Below, piece by piece: positions 1 through 9,977 of a stretch of 63,850 nt of DNA; the first letter of the stretch is position 1; each line of letters opens with the position of its first letter. Both the position numbers and the translations under genes were made by a program. The stretch spans positions 1-63,850 of the forward strand of contig NZ_AYZR01000001.1 of the NCBI RefSeq assembly GCF_001436555.1, in the 5' to 3' direction. The notes below the pieces were generated by a model that had not been told where the DNA came from, ran no database searches, and was given only the letters and a program-made list of their open reading frames with translations. This stretch comes from Lentilactobacillus senioris DSM 24302 = JCM 17472. Lineage in GTDB: Bacteria > Bacillota > Bacilli > Lactobacillales > Lactobacillaceae.

Positions 1-110
1 TTTTCATCGAATATTTTGTTCAGTTTTCAAAGGTCTACTACTTGTCGTAAGCGCTTTGTATCAGCTCTTGACAACTATTTAAATATACCATTTCGTAAGC
101 TTTACGTCAA
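1..110 (-). promoter_or_regulatory. rRNA operon promoter P2 and start of rRNA leader
   Basis: On the minus strand a TTGACG (105-110) and TATATT (82-87) pair has a 17-bp spacer. Downstream, toward position 1, is a stretch containing CCTTTGAAAACTGAACAA (about 16-33), which matches the leader and spacer sequence typical of lactobacillus rRNA operons. The 16S gene itself would lie just outside the left edge; this last step is inference. Confidence 0.8.
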
Positions 111-166
111 CTACTTTTTTTAATTTCTTTTTTCATCTCAGCGACTTACGAATCAGCGCATATATT

Positions 167-196
167 AATATACCAGCTATACCTCATCATTGTCAA
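167..196 (-). promoter_or_regulatory. rRNA operon promoter P1
   Basis: Minus-strand TTGACA (191-196) and TATATT (167-172) with an 18-bp spacer lie directly after the lysS terminator and about 80 bp upstream of a second promoter of the same type. Tandem strong promoters are typical of rRNA operons in Firmicutes. Confidence 0.75.
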
Positions 197-227
197 CAAA
201 AAAAGCTATCTTTTTCAGATAGCTTTT
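197..227 (-). terminator. lysS intrinsic terminator
   Basis: An 11-bp perfect stem (201-211 with 217-227) with a 5-nt loop is followed on the minus strand by a run of T. It sits 5 nt past the lysS stop and separates lysS from the rRNA promoters. Confidence 0.85.
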
Positions 228-232
228 AAAGT

Positions 233-1765
<1,533 letters not shown>

Positions 1766-1777
1766 TTACTTATCATA

Positions 1778-2788
1778 TCACAAATTAGCAGTTTCTTGCT
1801 TCTTTGCTTTTCGATCAGCTAATTTATCTAAAAATCCATCCATCAAATCTTGCATTTCAACAGCAGTTTCAGCGTTAACAATCGCTACTTTAGTTCTAGC
1901 AGAGCGAGAAATTCCCTTCATGTAGTAACTAATCTGAGTTCTAAACTCTCGACTCGCAGCGTGTTCGCCTTTAAGATCTACTAATCGTTGCAAATGTTCC
2001 TTAGCAATTTGGATCTTATCAATTGGGGTGGGCTCTGGTAACAATTCACCGGTTTCTAGATAGTGATTAGTTCGAGACAGCATCCAAGGGTTGCCTTCTA
2101 CTGCCCGACCAATCATAGCGGCATCGGCTCCGACTTCTTCGATCATTTTCTTAGCGTCTTCTGGAGTCTTGACATCACCATTTCCCATAAACGGAATCGT
2201 TAATTGATCTGCTACCTGCTTTAAAAGATCCCAGTCAGCGACGCCTGTGTACATTTGTTTTCTAGTCCGACCGTGCATAGCTACAGCTGACGCTCCTGCT
2301 CGCTGAGCCGCCAATGCGTTTTCCACTGCAAAAACGTGGTGCTCATCCCAGCCAGTTCGCATTTTAACCGTAACTGGTTTCTTAACTGCATCCACTACCG
2401 CGGCCACCATTTCATAGACTTTATTAGGATCCAATAACCACCGTGCCCCAGCTTCGGTCCGAACTACCTTGTTGACTGGGCAACCCATATTAATATCAAT
2501 AATATCCGCACTAGTTTTTTGATCTACAAACTTAGCAGCGTTCACCAAAGTATCCTTGTCCCCACCAAAAATTTGAATACTCATAGGATGTTCTTTAGGG
2601 TCCACAAACATCATATTGAGCGTTTTTTGGTTTTGGTACATAATGCCGCGATCTGAAATCATTTCGCAGACCACTAACCCAGCCCCAAATTCCTTACAAA
2701 TTACTCGAAACGCCGAATTGGTTACTCCTGCCATTGGCGCTACTACCAATTGATTAGGGATGGTGACATCCCCAATTTTCCATTCCAC
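1778..2788 (-). CDS. dusB: tRNA-dihydrouridine synthase B
   Basis: FMN-dependent reductase that makes dihydrouridine in the D-loop of tRNAs. The 336-aa TIM-barrel protein shows the N-terminal VAPMAGVTNSAFR signature, the catalytic Cys in NMGCPVNKV (about residue 100), and the phosphate-binding GNGDVKTPEDA and MIGRAVEGNPW segments. The start is GTG (2786-2788) with GAGGTG upstream; the nearby ATG is out of frame, so GTG is forced. It lies 39 nt upstream of lysS and is probably cotranscribed with it; dusB-lysS is a common Firmicute pairing. Confidence 0.95.
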   Translation of the reverse strand: MEWKIGDVTIPNQLVVAPMAGVTNSAFRVICKEFGAGLVVCEMISDRGIMYQNQKTLNMMFVDPKEHPMSIQIFGGDKDTLVNAAKFVDQKTSADIIDINMGCPVNKVVRTEAGARWLLDPNKVYEMVAAVVDAVKKPVTVKMRTGWDEHHVFAVENALAAQRAGASAVAMHGRTRKQMYTGVADWDLLKQVADQLTIPFMGNGDVKTPEDAKKMIEEVGADAAMIGRAVEGNPWMLSRTNHYLETGELLPEPTPIDKIQIAKEHLQRLVDLKGEHAASREFRTQISYYMKGISRSARTKVAIVNAETAVEMQDLMDGFLDKLADRKAKKQETANL

Positions 2789-2817
2789 TATTGATACACC
2801 TCACTATCAACCGTTGA

Positions 2818-3711
2818 CTAGTCTTGTTTAGCTTTGGCTTCAGCAACGATGTCACTTAATTCCTGTTCATCATAATGGTACTGACGATGACAAAAGTTGC
2901 AAGTCACTTCTAGTTGTTTATCTTCAGCCAAAATGGTTTCCAACTGATCTAATGGTAAACCAGTTAAATCAGCTGCGAACTGCTCTTTTGAACAGTTACA
3001 CTTGAATTCTACCGGCATCGTTGTTAAAAAGTCCACCTGATCTTCACCAAAAATCAAATTCAAAATTGCTTCTGGCGTTTGTTCACTCAATAATAACTCA
3101 GATAATGGTGGTAGTTGCTTCAATCGTTGTTCTAATGTAGCAATTGCTTCCTCACTGGCCCCTGGCATTACCTGAATGAGATAACCTCCAGCCGCTCCAA
3201 TCGAGTTATCATCATTTACAAATACTGAAACTCCGACTGCTGATGGGATCTGTTCAGATTGGGCAAGATAAAAGGTGAAATCATCCCCAATTTCCCCAGA
3301 AACTAACGGCACACTGCTATTAAATGGTTCGCCATTGGCTTGAAGCTTAGTAACTTCTAAGAAGCCGTCTCGACCTACAGCTTGGCCCACATCAATTTTG
3401 TGGTGATCATTTAGTGGCAAATGGGTATGGGGGTTAGCAACGTATCCCTTAACTTCCCCATTAGAATTTCCTTCAGTAGCAATTCCGCCTACTGGGCCTC
3501 CACCGTTAATTTTAACGGCAATGGAATTACCGGATTTATCACCAGAGGTCGCTAATAACAGCGTTCCGATCAAAGTACGACCTAAAGCAGCTGACGCAGC
3601 GCTCCACGTATCGTGACTTTTTTGCGCGGTAGTAACGACTTGCTTTGCAGTTACTGCATAAGCTCGAAACATACCGTCTTTGGTTAATGATTTAACTAAA
3701 TAATCTTTCAT
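2818..3711 (-). CDS. hslO: Redox-regulated chaperone Hsp33
   Basis: Cytoplasmic holdase that is activated by oxidation. The 297-aa protein has the Hsp33 N-terminal fold (DYLVKSLTKDGMFRAYAV, GGGPVGGI) and the C-terminal zinc/redox switch with Cys-X-Cys (FKCNCSKEQF, about 240) and Cys-X2-Cys (CNFCHRQY, about 271). All four switch cysteines are present, so the redox mechanism should be intact. It sits between ftsH and dusB, a conserved proteostasis neighbourhood. A terminator separates it from ftsH upstream, so it needs its own promoter or read-through; none is obvious. Confidence 0.95.
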   Translation of the reverse strand: MKDYLVKSLTKDGMFRAYAVTAKQVVTTAQKSHDTWSAASAALGRTLIGTLLLATSGDKSGNSIAVKINGGGPVGGIATEGNSNGEVKGYVANPHTHLPLNDHHKIDVGQAVGRDGFLEVTKLQANGEPFNSSVPLVSGEIGDDFTFYLAQSEQIPSAVGVSVFVNDDNSIGAAGGYLIQVMPGASEEAIATLEQRLKQLPPLSELLLSEQTPEAILNLIFGEDQVDFLTTMPVEFKCNCSKEQFAADLTGLPLDQLETILAEDKQLEVTCNFCHRQYHYDEQELSDIVAEAKAKQD

Positions 3712-3730
3712 TTAAATTCCCTTTCATAAC

Positions 3731-3760
3731 AAAAACGAGCTTGGGTTACGCCCAAACTCG
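3731..3760 (-). terminator. ftsH intrinsic terminator
   Basis: A 10-bp stem (36-45 and 51-60 of block 3700) with one G-U pair and a 5-nt loop is followed by a T run on the minus strand, between the ftsH stop and the hslO start. Confidence 0.8.
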
Positions 3761-3773
3761 CTTAGTTTCATAC

Positions 3774-5879
3774 TTAATAGTCGTTTGAATCATCGTGATC
3801 GTCTGGCTTCTTTGGATCAACCAATTCATCAGGCTTTTCAACATCTTCATTAGGATCAACAACCCCATCGTCGTTGTCAGCTTTAGCTTGGCGTCCCATT
3901 TGAGCTTGCCGTTCAGCTTCTTTACGTTCCAATTCTCGTTTGGATTCTTCAAATGTAGCAGCGTGTTCACTTGGAAATTCGTTACTATCATCTTCAGCAG
4001 GCATCTTACCAGTATTATAAAGGGAAAGAATTTGCTTTTCATCCAGAGTTTCATACTTCAAAAGAGCTTCGGCAATGACCTTGTGTTGTTCAAGGTGTGC
4101 TTCAATGATCTTCTTAGCTTCTTGATGGCCTTCATCGGTGAAGCGGCGAACCTCTTCATCAATTTCAGCAGCAGTTGCTTGAGAATAACGTGGACCATAT
4201 GCTTCTTGATTTGGATTTTCTAATTGAACGTTGCCGAGCTTTTCACTCATCCCATATTGGGTAACCATTGCTCTAGCAAGGTTAGTGGCTTGTTCAAAGT
4301 CATTAGAAGCTCCTGATGATTGAGAGTCAAAGATAATTTCTTCGGCAGCTCGACCACCCATCAAACCAGCAATTTGTTCCATGGCGTCTTTCTTAGATAA
4401 CAACTGTTGGTCTTCTCGAGGCAACATAATGGCGTAACCGCCGGCACGTCCACGAGGTACGATTGTAACTTTGTGAACTACTCGAGCATCATTTAAGACC
4501 AAGCCGACAATGGTATGTCCAGCTTCATGGTAAGCCACAGTTTGCCGTTCTTGATCAGAAATTACCCGGTTACGTTTAGCTGGACCAGCAATAACTCGAT
4601 CTTCAGCTTCGTCCACATCGGCAGCATCAATTTGACGCTTGTTCCGACGAGCAGCAAGTAAAGCAGCTTCATTTAACAAGTTAGCCAAATCGGCACCAAC
4701 AAACCCAGGAGTTTGTTGAGCAATTTCATGTAAGTCAACATTGTTAGCCAATGGTTTATTCTTAGCATGAACTTTCAAGATGGCTTCTCGGCCGTTAACA
4801 TCTGGTCGGCCTACCAAGATCTTCCGGTCAAAACGACCTGGACGAGTCAAGGCAGGATCCAAAACATCAGCCCGGTTAGTAGCAGCAATGACGATTACAC
4901 CTTCATTACCACTAAATCCATCCATTTCAACTAACAATTGGTTAAGGGTTTGTTCACGTTCATCGTGACCGCCGCCCATGCCAGCGCCACGCTTACGACC
5001 CACAGCATCGATTTCATCGATGAAGATAATCGCAGGAGCAGCCTTTTTAGCTTGTTCAAATAAGTCACGAACCCGGCTAGCACCAACCCCGACAAACATT
5101 TCAACGAAGTCAGAACCAGAAATGGAGAAGAATGGTACATTAGCTTCACCAGCTACCGCTTTAGCCAATAAGGTTTTACCAGTTCCGGGAGGTCCCTCAA
5201 GTAAAACACCATGTGGAATAGTAGCGCCAAGTGACGTGAATTTCCGAGGATCTTTCAAAAATTCAACCACTTCTACTAATTCTTGCTTTTCTTCTTCTTC
5301 ACCAGCAACATCTGAGAAACGTACTTTGTTTTCTTTGCTGTCTGCGGGCTTAGCCTTAGACTTACCAAAACGCATTACGTTGTTGTTGCCACCACCCTGA
5401 CCACCAGCGCGGCCCATCATCATGTAGAAGAACCAGATGAATAGTAACATTGGCAAAATTGTTAACAAGATATTCATCCAGACACCGCTAGATTCTTCTT
5501 GCTTAGCATTCATTTTGACGTTGTTTGCTTGAGCTGCTTTGGTAATTTCAGAGATTGAAGAATTATTTTCTAGAACCGTAGTCGTAAACTTAGTAACTGC
5601 CTCTTTTTTGCTGCCACCAAGTAATAGACCAGAATCCACCTCGGCTTCTTGAGGCTTTCGATAATCACCAGTTACCTTATAAACCCCGCCTGACGGCTGG
5701 ATCGAAAAGTCTTTGACTTTATTATCCTTCAAGCTTTGGACAAATTGACTTGATTGTATTTCTTGTGTTTGAGTTCCATTACTACTTCCGCTAAAGAAGT
5801 AAATGACACCCATGATCAACAAGAAAACAACTATATAAAATAGACTATTTTTAAAGAGCCCATTTTTATTTGAGTTCAT
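3774..5879 (-). CDS. ftsH: ATP-dependent zinc metalloprotease FtsH
   Basis: Membrane-anchored AAA+ protease that degrades misfolded membrane and short-lived cytosolic proteins. The 701-aa protein has a TM helix at about 12-30, an extracytoplasmic domain, a second TM at about 133-153, Walker A GPPGTGKT, Walker B IIFIDEID, the SRH region, and the zinc-protease motif HEAGH. The C-terminal tail is highly acidic (ending DDHDDSNDY), longer than the catalytic core needs. Start ATG has GGAGGG about 5 nt upstream. The promoter carries a perfect CtsR heptad repeat, so heat or stress derepression by CtsR is predicted. Monocistronic between promoter and terminator. Confidence 0.97.
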   Translation of the reverse strand: MNSNKNGLFKNSLFYIVVFLLIMGVIYFFSGSSNGTQTQEIQSSQFVQSLKDNKVKDFSIQPSGGVYKVTGDYRKPQEAEVDSGLLLGGSKKEAVTKFTTTVLENNSSISEITKAAQANNVKMNAKQEESSGVWMNILLTILPMLLFIWFFYMMMGRAGGQGGGNNNVMRFGKSKAKPADSKENKVRFSDVAGEEEEKQELVEVVEFLKDPRKFTSLGATIPHGVLLEGPPGTGKTLLAKAVAGEANVPFFSISGSDFVEMFVGVGASRVRDLFEQAKKAAPAIIFIDEIDAVGRKRGAGMGGGHDEREQTLNQLLVEMDGFSGNEGVIVIAATNRADVLDPALTRPGRFDRKILVGRPDVNGREAILKVHAKNKPLANNVDLHEIAQQTPGFVGADLANLLNEAALLAARRNKRQIDAADVDEAEDRVIAGPAKRNRVISDQERQTVAYHEAGHTIVGLVLNDARVVHKVTIVPRGRAGGYAIMLPREDQQLLSKKDAMEQIAGLMGGRAAEEIIFDSQSSGASNDFEQATNLARAMVTQYGMSEKLGNVQLENPNQEAYGPRYSQATAAEIDEEVRRFTDEGHQEAKKIIEAHLEQHKVIAEALLKYETLDEKQILSLYNTGKMPAEDDSNEFPSEHAATFEESKRELERKEAERQAQMGRQAKADNDDGVVDPNEDVEKPDELVDPKKPDDHDDSNDY

Positions 5880-5920
5880 CGACGCCCTCCTACAAAAAAA
5901 TTTTCATGTTGATAGTCAAG

Positions 5921-5949
5921 ATACTACCACATTTGACCTTCTTTGACTA
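5921..5949 (-). promoter_or_regulatory. ftsH promoter with CtsR operator
   Basis: Minus strand: AGTCAAA-GAA-GGTCAAA (5932-5948), a perfect direct heptad repeat of the CtsR consensus (RGTCAAA, 3-nt spacer). It overlaps a TAGTCA -35 (5944-5949) and lies upstream of an extended -10, TGG-TAGTAT (-10 at 5921-5926), with a 17-bp spacer. Binding here would block RNA polymerase. Confidence 0.85.
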
Positions 5950-6492
5950 TTAATTATTTGAATAAATTTCAGGTTTTAAAACTCCAATGTATGGAAGGTT
6001 CCGGTATTGTTCTTTGTAATCTAAGCCGTATCCCACTACAAATTCGTTTGGAACCACAAACCCAACAAAATCTGATTTAGCTTCTACCACTCTACCGGTT
6101 GGTTTATCTAATAAAGTGCAGACTTTAACTTCATTAGCTCCCCGTTTCAGTAATAGATCGATCAAATATTTAAGGGTCCGTCCAGTATCAACGATGTCTT
6201 CTACTAACAACACGTCTCGACCGGCCACGTCAGTAGTAATATCCGTTACCAATTGTACTTCACCACTAGAAGCTAAGCCACCATGATAACTGGAAACATC
6301 AATAAAGTCCATTTCCATATATGTATCCGCATTACGAAGTAAATCGGCCATGAAGAAAATAGATCCTCTTAGTACTCCAATCACAACTGGTACTCTATCC
6401 TGATATTCAGTTTCCAGTTCTTTACCTAATCGTTGGCACGCCTCAGCGATGTCTTGTCGACTGTATAAAGTCTTTAAAATATCATTATCCAT
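5950..6492 (-). CDS. hpt: Hypoxanthine phosphoribosyltransferase
   Basis: Purine salvage enzyme that converts hypoxanthine (and guanine) plus PRPP to IMP (GMP). The 180-aa protein has the PRTase signature VLLVEDIVDTGRTL and the flexible-loop region SSYHGGLASSG. The start chosen is the ATG giving MDNDILKTL, with GAAGGGG about 8 nt upstream. A TTG six codons earlier has no spaced ribosome-binding site. It overlaps the tilS stop by 8 nt, so the two are translationally coupled; tilS-hpt-ftsH is a classic Firmicute order. Confidence 0.96.
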   Translation of the reverse strand: MDNDILKTLYSRQDIAEACQRLGKELETEYQDRVPVVIGVLRGSIFFMADLLRNADTYMEMDFIDVSSYHGGLASSGEVQLVTDITTDVAGRDVLLVEDIVDTGRTLKYLIDLLLKRGANEVKVCTLLDKPTGRVVEAKSDFVGFVVPNEFVVGYGLDYKEQYRNLPYIGVLKPEIYSNN

Positions 6493-7876
6493 TAACTTTT
6501 TCCCCTTCAAAATCTATCTGTTTTTCAAATAATCCATAATTGTCGCCATTAGACTGTTCTTGGTAAGCCACTTGCACACCTACGACGGCTAAAATTTCTT
6601 GTTGCTGATTAACTAAAACCTGTACCTGCTTACGTTTAGGTTTCGGGATTTTACGGTTAATTAAGGTTCTTGTTACCTTTTGATGCCCCCCCTTAACCGC
6701 AATCACATCACCGCTTTGAACCGGACGGACGATTAATGGAAAATCAGATGCTTGTAAGGATAAATTCCCTAGCTTTGTAGCTCCTACAATGTTAGGCCGC
6801 GAAAAAATTCCATAATGGCTATGATTAGTACCTAGGTACCACTGGTTTAATTCTACCACAAGCTCTTTAGTTTGCTGATTTTCCTGCCCATTAATTTGTT
6901 TTTCCCGTTCCAAAACCAAACGATCATAATTTCTAATGGCTAACCAGCCACTAGGTAAATTTAATTGTACGTACTTACCACTCTTTTTTTCAACCACATT
7001 AGTTAATTCCTGAACCAATCGTTGATTAACATTAGTTAGGTGTAGCCAACTAATCAACAGTTCGGTTACCCAAATGGTTGTTTGAGCCGGCATAGTTTCT
7101 CGCAACTTAACCAAATCCAACTCAATTCGTTGGTTAGATTGTTTTAGTATAGCCTGGTTCAAAAGTGGTCGTAATAAAGATGAAAGAGCAGTTAAGCTAG
7201 CGGCTAGTTGATTAGCATAGTTAGCAATATGCTCAGCAGCTTGAGGATTTTCCTCTTCCAGTTGTGGAATCAATTCATTGCGATAACGGTTGCGAGTAAA
7301 TTCCAACTGCTGATTAGTTTCATCTTCATACCACGTTAAATGTTGTTCTACTGCGTAATTCCTTAATTCAGCCTTACTAAAAGTTAACAATGGCCGCAGT
7401 AATTGTCCTTCACCCAACGGCCGCCTGTCAGCCATCCCAGTCAGTTCTGCCAGTTGGCCTCCCCGAGTGAGATGCATCAAAACCGTTTCGACCTGATCTC
7501 CTTGGTGGTGAGCCGTCAAGACTTTAGTTATGTTTTGTTGCTTCATCTGATCTTCAAAAAAATGATACCGAAATTGCCGGGCAGCTTCTTCTACTCCCGC
7601 AACCGGGTGCTCATTTTTACTCCACGTAGCTACTACTAACGGCAACTGCCGTTGTTGGCAATAATGCGTTAAAAATTCTTCTTCTACTTGGCTTTGCTCT
7701 CTGAGCTGATGATTAACGTGTGCAACTACTATCTGTGGACCATCAGGCAACTGCTGCAATAAATCTAGCAAAACCATAGAATCCATCCCAGTCGAAACAG
7801 CTACTAAAACTCGTTCTCGTGGTTGCCACCACTGATGAATTGTATTTAATTGACTTAACTGCGTGGCTAACTTCAT
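6485..7876 (-). CDS. tilS: tRNA(Ile)-lysidine synthetase
   Basis: Converts C34 of the AUA-reading tRNA-Ile to lysidine using ATP and lysine; normally essential. The 463-aa protein has an N-terminal PP-loop ATPase domain with STGMDS (residues 28-33; the family consensus is SGGxDS), followed by the HAxNHxxR-like HVNHQLR segment and TilS substrate-binding and C-terminal domains. ATG start with a weak upstream AG-rich site. An insertion of TG at the second and third P-loop positions is unusual relative to E. coli but keeps the two serines and the Asp. Overlaps hpt. Confidence 0.95.
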   Translation of the reverse strand: MKLATQLSQLNTIHQWWQPRERVLVAVSTGMDSMVLLDLLQQLPDGPQIVVAHVNHQLREQSQVEEEFLTHYCQQRQLPLVVATWSKNEHPVAGVEEAARQFRYHFFEDQMKQQNITKVLTAHHQGDQVETVLMHLTRGGQLAELTGMADRRPLGEGQLLRPLLTFSKAELRNYAVEQHLTWYEDETNQQLEFTRNRYRNELIPQLEEENPQAAEHIANYANQLAASLTALSSLLRPLLNQAILKQSNQRIELDLVKLRETMPAQTTIWVTELLISWLHLTNVNQRLVQELTNVVEKKSGKYVQLNLPSGWLAIRNYDRLVLEREKQINGQENQQTKELVVELNQWYLGTNHSHYGIFSRPNIVGATKLGNLSLQASDFPLIVRPVQSGDVIAVKGGHQKVTRTLINRKIPKPKRKQVQVLVNQQQEILAVVGVQVAYQEQSNGDNYGLFEKQIDFEGEKVNG

Positions 7877-7896
7877 TTTATTCCCTCTTTTAATAC

Positions 7897-7924
7897 AAAA
7901 AAGAGCCAGGCAAATGCCTGCCCC
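7897..7924 (-). terminator. Terminator-like hairpin after yabR
   Basis: Minus-strand stem CAGGC/GCCTG extended across one mismatch, followed by TTTTTT. It lies between the yabR stop and the tilS start, so tilS-hpt may depend on read-through or a promoter inside yabR. Confidence 0.6.
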
Positions 7925-7933
7925 ATTTATTTA

Positions 7934-8419
7934 TCAGCTACGACGGCCGCCACGACCACCGCGTTTGCCTTCAGTATTACGTTTTAAAGTAGCTAAGCGG
8001 TCTTCGCTTTCCTTTAAAAAGCCAGACATTAAGTCGTCAAAACTTGAGCCTTGTTTACCATTGTTTCCGCGAGAATTATGTTGCCCGCGATTCGAATTTG
8101 AATGGTTATTACCGCTACGTTCATGACGATCATGATGATTATCACGATGTTCTCCATTATGATGAGGATGATTATCCTCTTTAGGTTTATCTACTGCTTT
8201 ACGAATAGACAGGCTGATCTTATTATTTTCAACCTTTAAAACCTTTACGGTTACCTCATCACCAACACTTAACACATCGTGAATGTCCTTAACAAAACCA
8301 TCCGAAACTTCACTGATATGTACTAATCCGGTTTGGTGGTCACCTAAATCGATAAATGCACCAAAATTAGTAATCCCCGACACTTTGCCGGTTACTTTAG
8401 CCCCAACTTCAATTGCCAT
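7934..8419 (-). CDS. S1-domain RNA-binding protein, YabR family
   Basis: The 161-aa protein has one S1 OB-fold at residues 1-70 (GAKVTGKVSGITNFGAFIDL, then GLVHISEVS). A low-complexity His/Asn/Gly-rich linker follows, with a basic RGG-type end (RGGRGGRR). Members of this family bind ribosomes or RNA; the precise role is not settled. ATG start with GGAGG about 13 nt upstream. It keeps the conserved divIC-yabR-tilS neighbourhood, although a GyrI-like gene is inserted between divIC and this gene here. Confidence 0.85.
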   Translation of the reverse strand: MAIEVGAKVTGKVSGITNFGAFIDLGDHQTGLVHISEVSDGFVKDIHDVLSVGDEVTVKVLKVENNKISLSIRKAVDKPKEDNHPHHNGEHRDNHHDRHERSGNNHSNSNRGQHNSRGNNGKQGSSFDDLMSGFLKESEDRLATLKRNTEGKRGGRGGRRS

Positions 8420-8455
8420 TTAACCAAGTGTTCCTCCTAAAATATAAGTGTCATA

Positions 8456-8464
8456 AGTATAGCA
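8456..8464 (-). promoter_or_regulatory. yabR promoter (extended -10)
   Basis: Minus-strand TGC-TATACT, an extended -10 element, lies about 37 bp before the start codon. The -35 region is weak. Confidence 0.6.
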
Positions 8465-8531
8465 TACTTTAGTTTTAGACGGAAAAGGATTATTAAAAGA
8501 TCTTACTTATAATCCACCGCTAGTGGTAAAT

Positions 8532-9134
8532 TTAGACAGAATAACGTAGAACCGTTTTCCTTTTTTCTGGAACCACTCTTCTGGCATCTGATAGATAAAT
8601 TTCTCGGTGAAGATGATTCTTCCGTTCTAATTGGTGCTCCTTGCAAAACCCATCTAATTTAGCAAAAGATTCACTCTCAGTGTCATAAGGCCCAACGTGC
8701 AAAATTTGAACAGCCGCTCCGTCTGCGATCGTTTCCCAATTAACCTGGTCTAAATACTGGTTAGGCTTTTTAATACGCACCTTTTCTAAGACCTCCACCA
8801 AATCCATTTTCGTCGCTTGTTGGGGTTGTCTGATCATGATTTGGTATTGTAAATCAGCCTTGTCAAATTGTCCTGGAATAATGGGAGCAGTAGGTAATGT
8901 CCATAGCCCTTCCAAGGAATAGACAGTGTACTCAAATCCTTGGTTCTTCAACTTCATTCGAATGGCATAAGCCAAGGAATAAAGGGCGGCAATTTGTTCT
9001 TTAAACGCAGTTCGATTCGGATCACCTTGTCCTTTAAGAGTTAGAAAATTAAAGGCTGGTACTTCCACGTACATCGGCGTGGTTTTAGGTAAATACAATT
9101 CTTTTTCTGCTTTTCGCCACTCATATTTCACCAT
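8532..9134 (-). CDS. GyrI-like small-molecule-binding domain protein
   Basis: The 200-aa protein resembles the stand-alone GyrI-like (SHS2/BacR effector-binding type) family COG4832. Visible features are N-terminal FNFLTLKGQGDPN, the central ALYSLAYAIRMKLKN helix, EGLWTLP, and the late HVGPYDTE segment with the conserved Glu region. There is no DNA-binding domain, so it is not a transcription factor by itself. Relatives bind or hydrolyse hydrophobic, often toxic, compounds, but a substrate cannot be inferred here. ATG with GAGGA 5 nt upstream. It follows the divIC terminator and has no clear promoter. It interrupts the usual divIC-yabR adjacency. Confidence 0.75.
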   Translation of the reverse strand: MVKYEWRKAEKELYLPKTTPMYVEVPAFNFLTLKGQGDPNRTAFKEQIAALYSLAYAIRMKLKNQGFEYTVYSLEGLWTLPTAPIIPGQFDKADLQYQIMIRQPQQATKMDLVEVLEKVRIKKPNQYLDQVNWETIADGAAVQILHVGPYDTESESFAKLDGFCKEHQLERKNHLHREIYLSDARRVVPEKRKTVLRYSV

Positions 9135-9152
9135 TGATTCCTCATAAATTAG

Positions 9153-9184
9153 AAAAAACGGCAGCCATTAAGGTTGCCGTTTTT
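9153..9184 (-). terminator. divIC intrinsic terminator
   Basis: Nine-bp AACGGCA-type stem with a T run on both strands, directly after the divIC stop on the minus strand. Confidence 0.8.
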
Positions 9185-9188
9185 AATC

Positions 9189-9593
9189 TTACTTACTACT
9201 TGAAACATCGTTAGCTACTTCACTGGGAAAACTATAAACTGTCTCTCCAGGTTTACTGTAGTAATACTTATCACGAATAATTTTTTCACAGTAGTCTTTA
9301 TCGTTTAATTGTTTAATTTTAGTGTTTAAATTCTTTTGAGTTGCTTTTTTTTTGGTAATCTTTTGCTTTTGAGCCGTAATTTGTGTTTTCACGTGGGCTA
9401 AGTTAGCTTGCGCCCGAATAATTTGCACAGTTGAAATTAACGCCAAAATACCAAAAAAGCTAATAATAATAATTGCTCGCCGCTTCCGACGTTGCTTTAA
9501 AAGCATTTTTGAGGCTTGTTGAGCGTTTAAATTATTCTGCTGTCTTGTGAAATCATTGTCTAAATGATGAATATTATTTCGTCGTGCCATCAT
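9189..9593 (-). CDS. divIC: Septum formation initiator, DivIC/FtsB family
   Basis: Bitopic division protein that, in Firmicutes, forms a complex with FtsL and DivIB at the septum. The 134-aa protein has a basic cytoplasmic N-terminus, one TM helix at about 37-55, then a Lys/Gln/Thr-rich coiled coil and the closing DKYYYSKPGETVYSFP motif typical of the family. The start chosen is the first of two consecutive ATGs, with AAGGGG 6 nt upstream; the second ATG (9590) is equally possible. The longer upstream frame lacks a ribosome-binding site. Confidence 0.9.
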   Translation of the reverse strand: MMARRNNIHHLDNDFTRQQNNLNAQQASKMLLKQRRKRRAIIIISFFGILALISTVQIIRAQANLAHVKTQITAQKQKITKKKATQKNLNTKIKQLNDKDYCEKIIRDKYYYSKPGETVYSFPSEVANDVSSSK

Positions 9594-9637
9594 AATTTTC
9601 CCCTTAGCGTATCTCAAAGTATAACGATTACAATTTG

Positions 9638-9646
9638 AGTATACCA
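9638..9646 (-). promoter_or_regulatory. divIC promoter (extended -10)
   Basis: Minus-strand TGG-TATACT about 45 bp before the divIC start, in the 111-bp gap after rqcP. Confidence 0.6.
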
Positions 9647-9704
9647 AGTAATTAAGGGGCTGTCTAGATGACTTTAATTCGCTTTATAAAACATTAACAA
9701 TTAT

Positions 9705-9977
9705 TTATTCTTGACTGAAATCCTGCACATATCTTTCACTTAGGATTTCATACATATTAGCAGCATCATCTTTTTTAGTCGTGTCTAACAACTGACTAAC
9801 CTTAACGGTTAAGGTTTTATTACCAAAAGAAATTTGAACTTCATCTCCAACATGGACTTCTGACGAAGACTTAGCGGGTCGGCCGTTAATCGTAATGCGG
9901 CCCTTGTCTGCAATTTCTTTAGCAACTGCTCTACGTTTCACAATTCGTGATACCTTTAAAAATTTATCTAGTCGCAT
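9705..9977 (-). CDS. rqcP: S4-domain RNA-binding protein RqcP
   Basis: The 90-aa S4-domain protein ([21 protein letters not shown], then [18 protein letters not shown]) matches RqcP (formerly YabO). In Bacillus this protein binds 50S-peptidyl-tRNA and works with RqcH in C-terminal alanine tailing of stalled chains. The start ATG overlaps the upstream flippase gene by 14 nt, so the two are coupled. The position between the flippase gene and divIC is the conserved one. Confidence 0.9.
   Translation of the reverse strand: MRLDKFLKVSRIVKRRAVAKEIADKGRITINGRPAKSSSEVHVGDEVQISFGNKTLTVKVSQLLDTTKKDDAANMYEILSERYVQDFSQE

Noticed and set aside
3746-4054. 102-aa frame inside the ftsH 3' end
   Set aside because: Shadow frame with Lys/Leu-rich composition, fully inside ftsH and its terminator, no ribosome-binding site.
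7403-7639. Plus-strand frame inside tilS
   Set aside because: Antisense shadow; tilS has all family motifs on the opposite strand.
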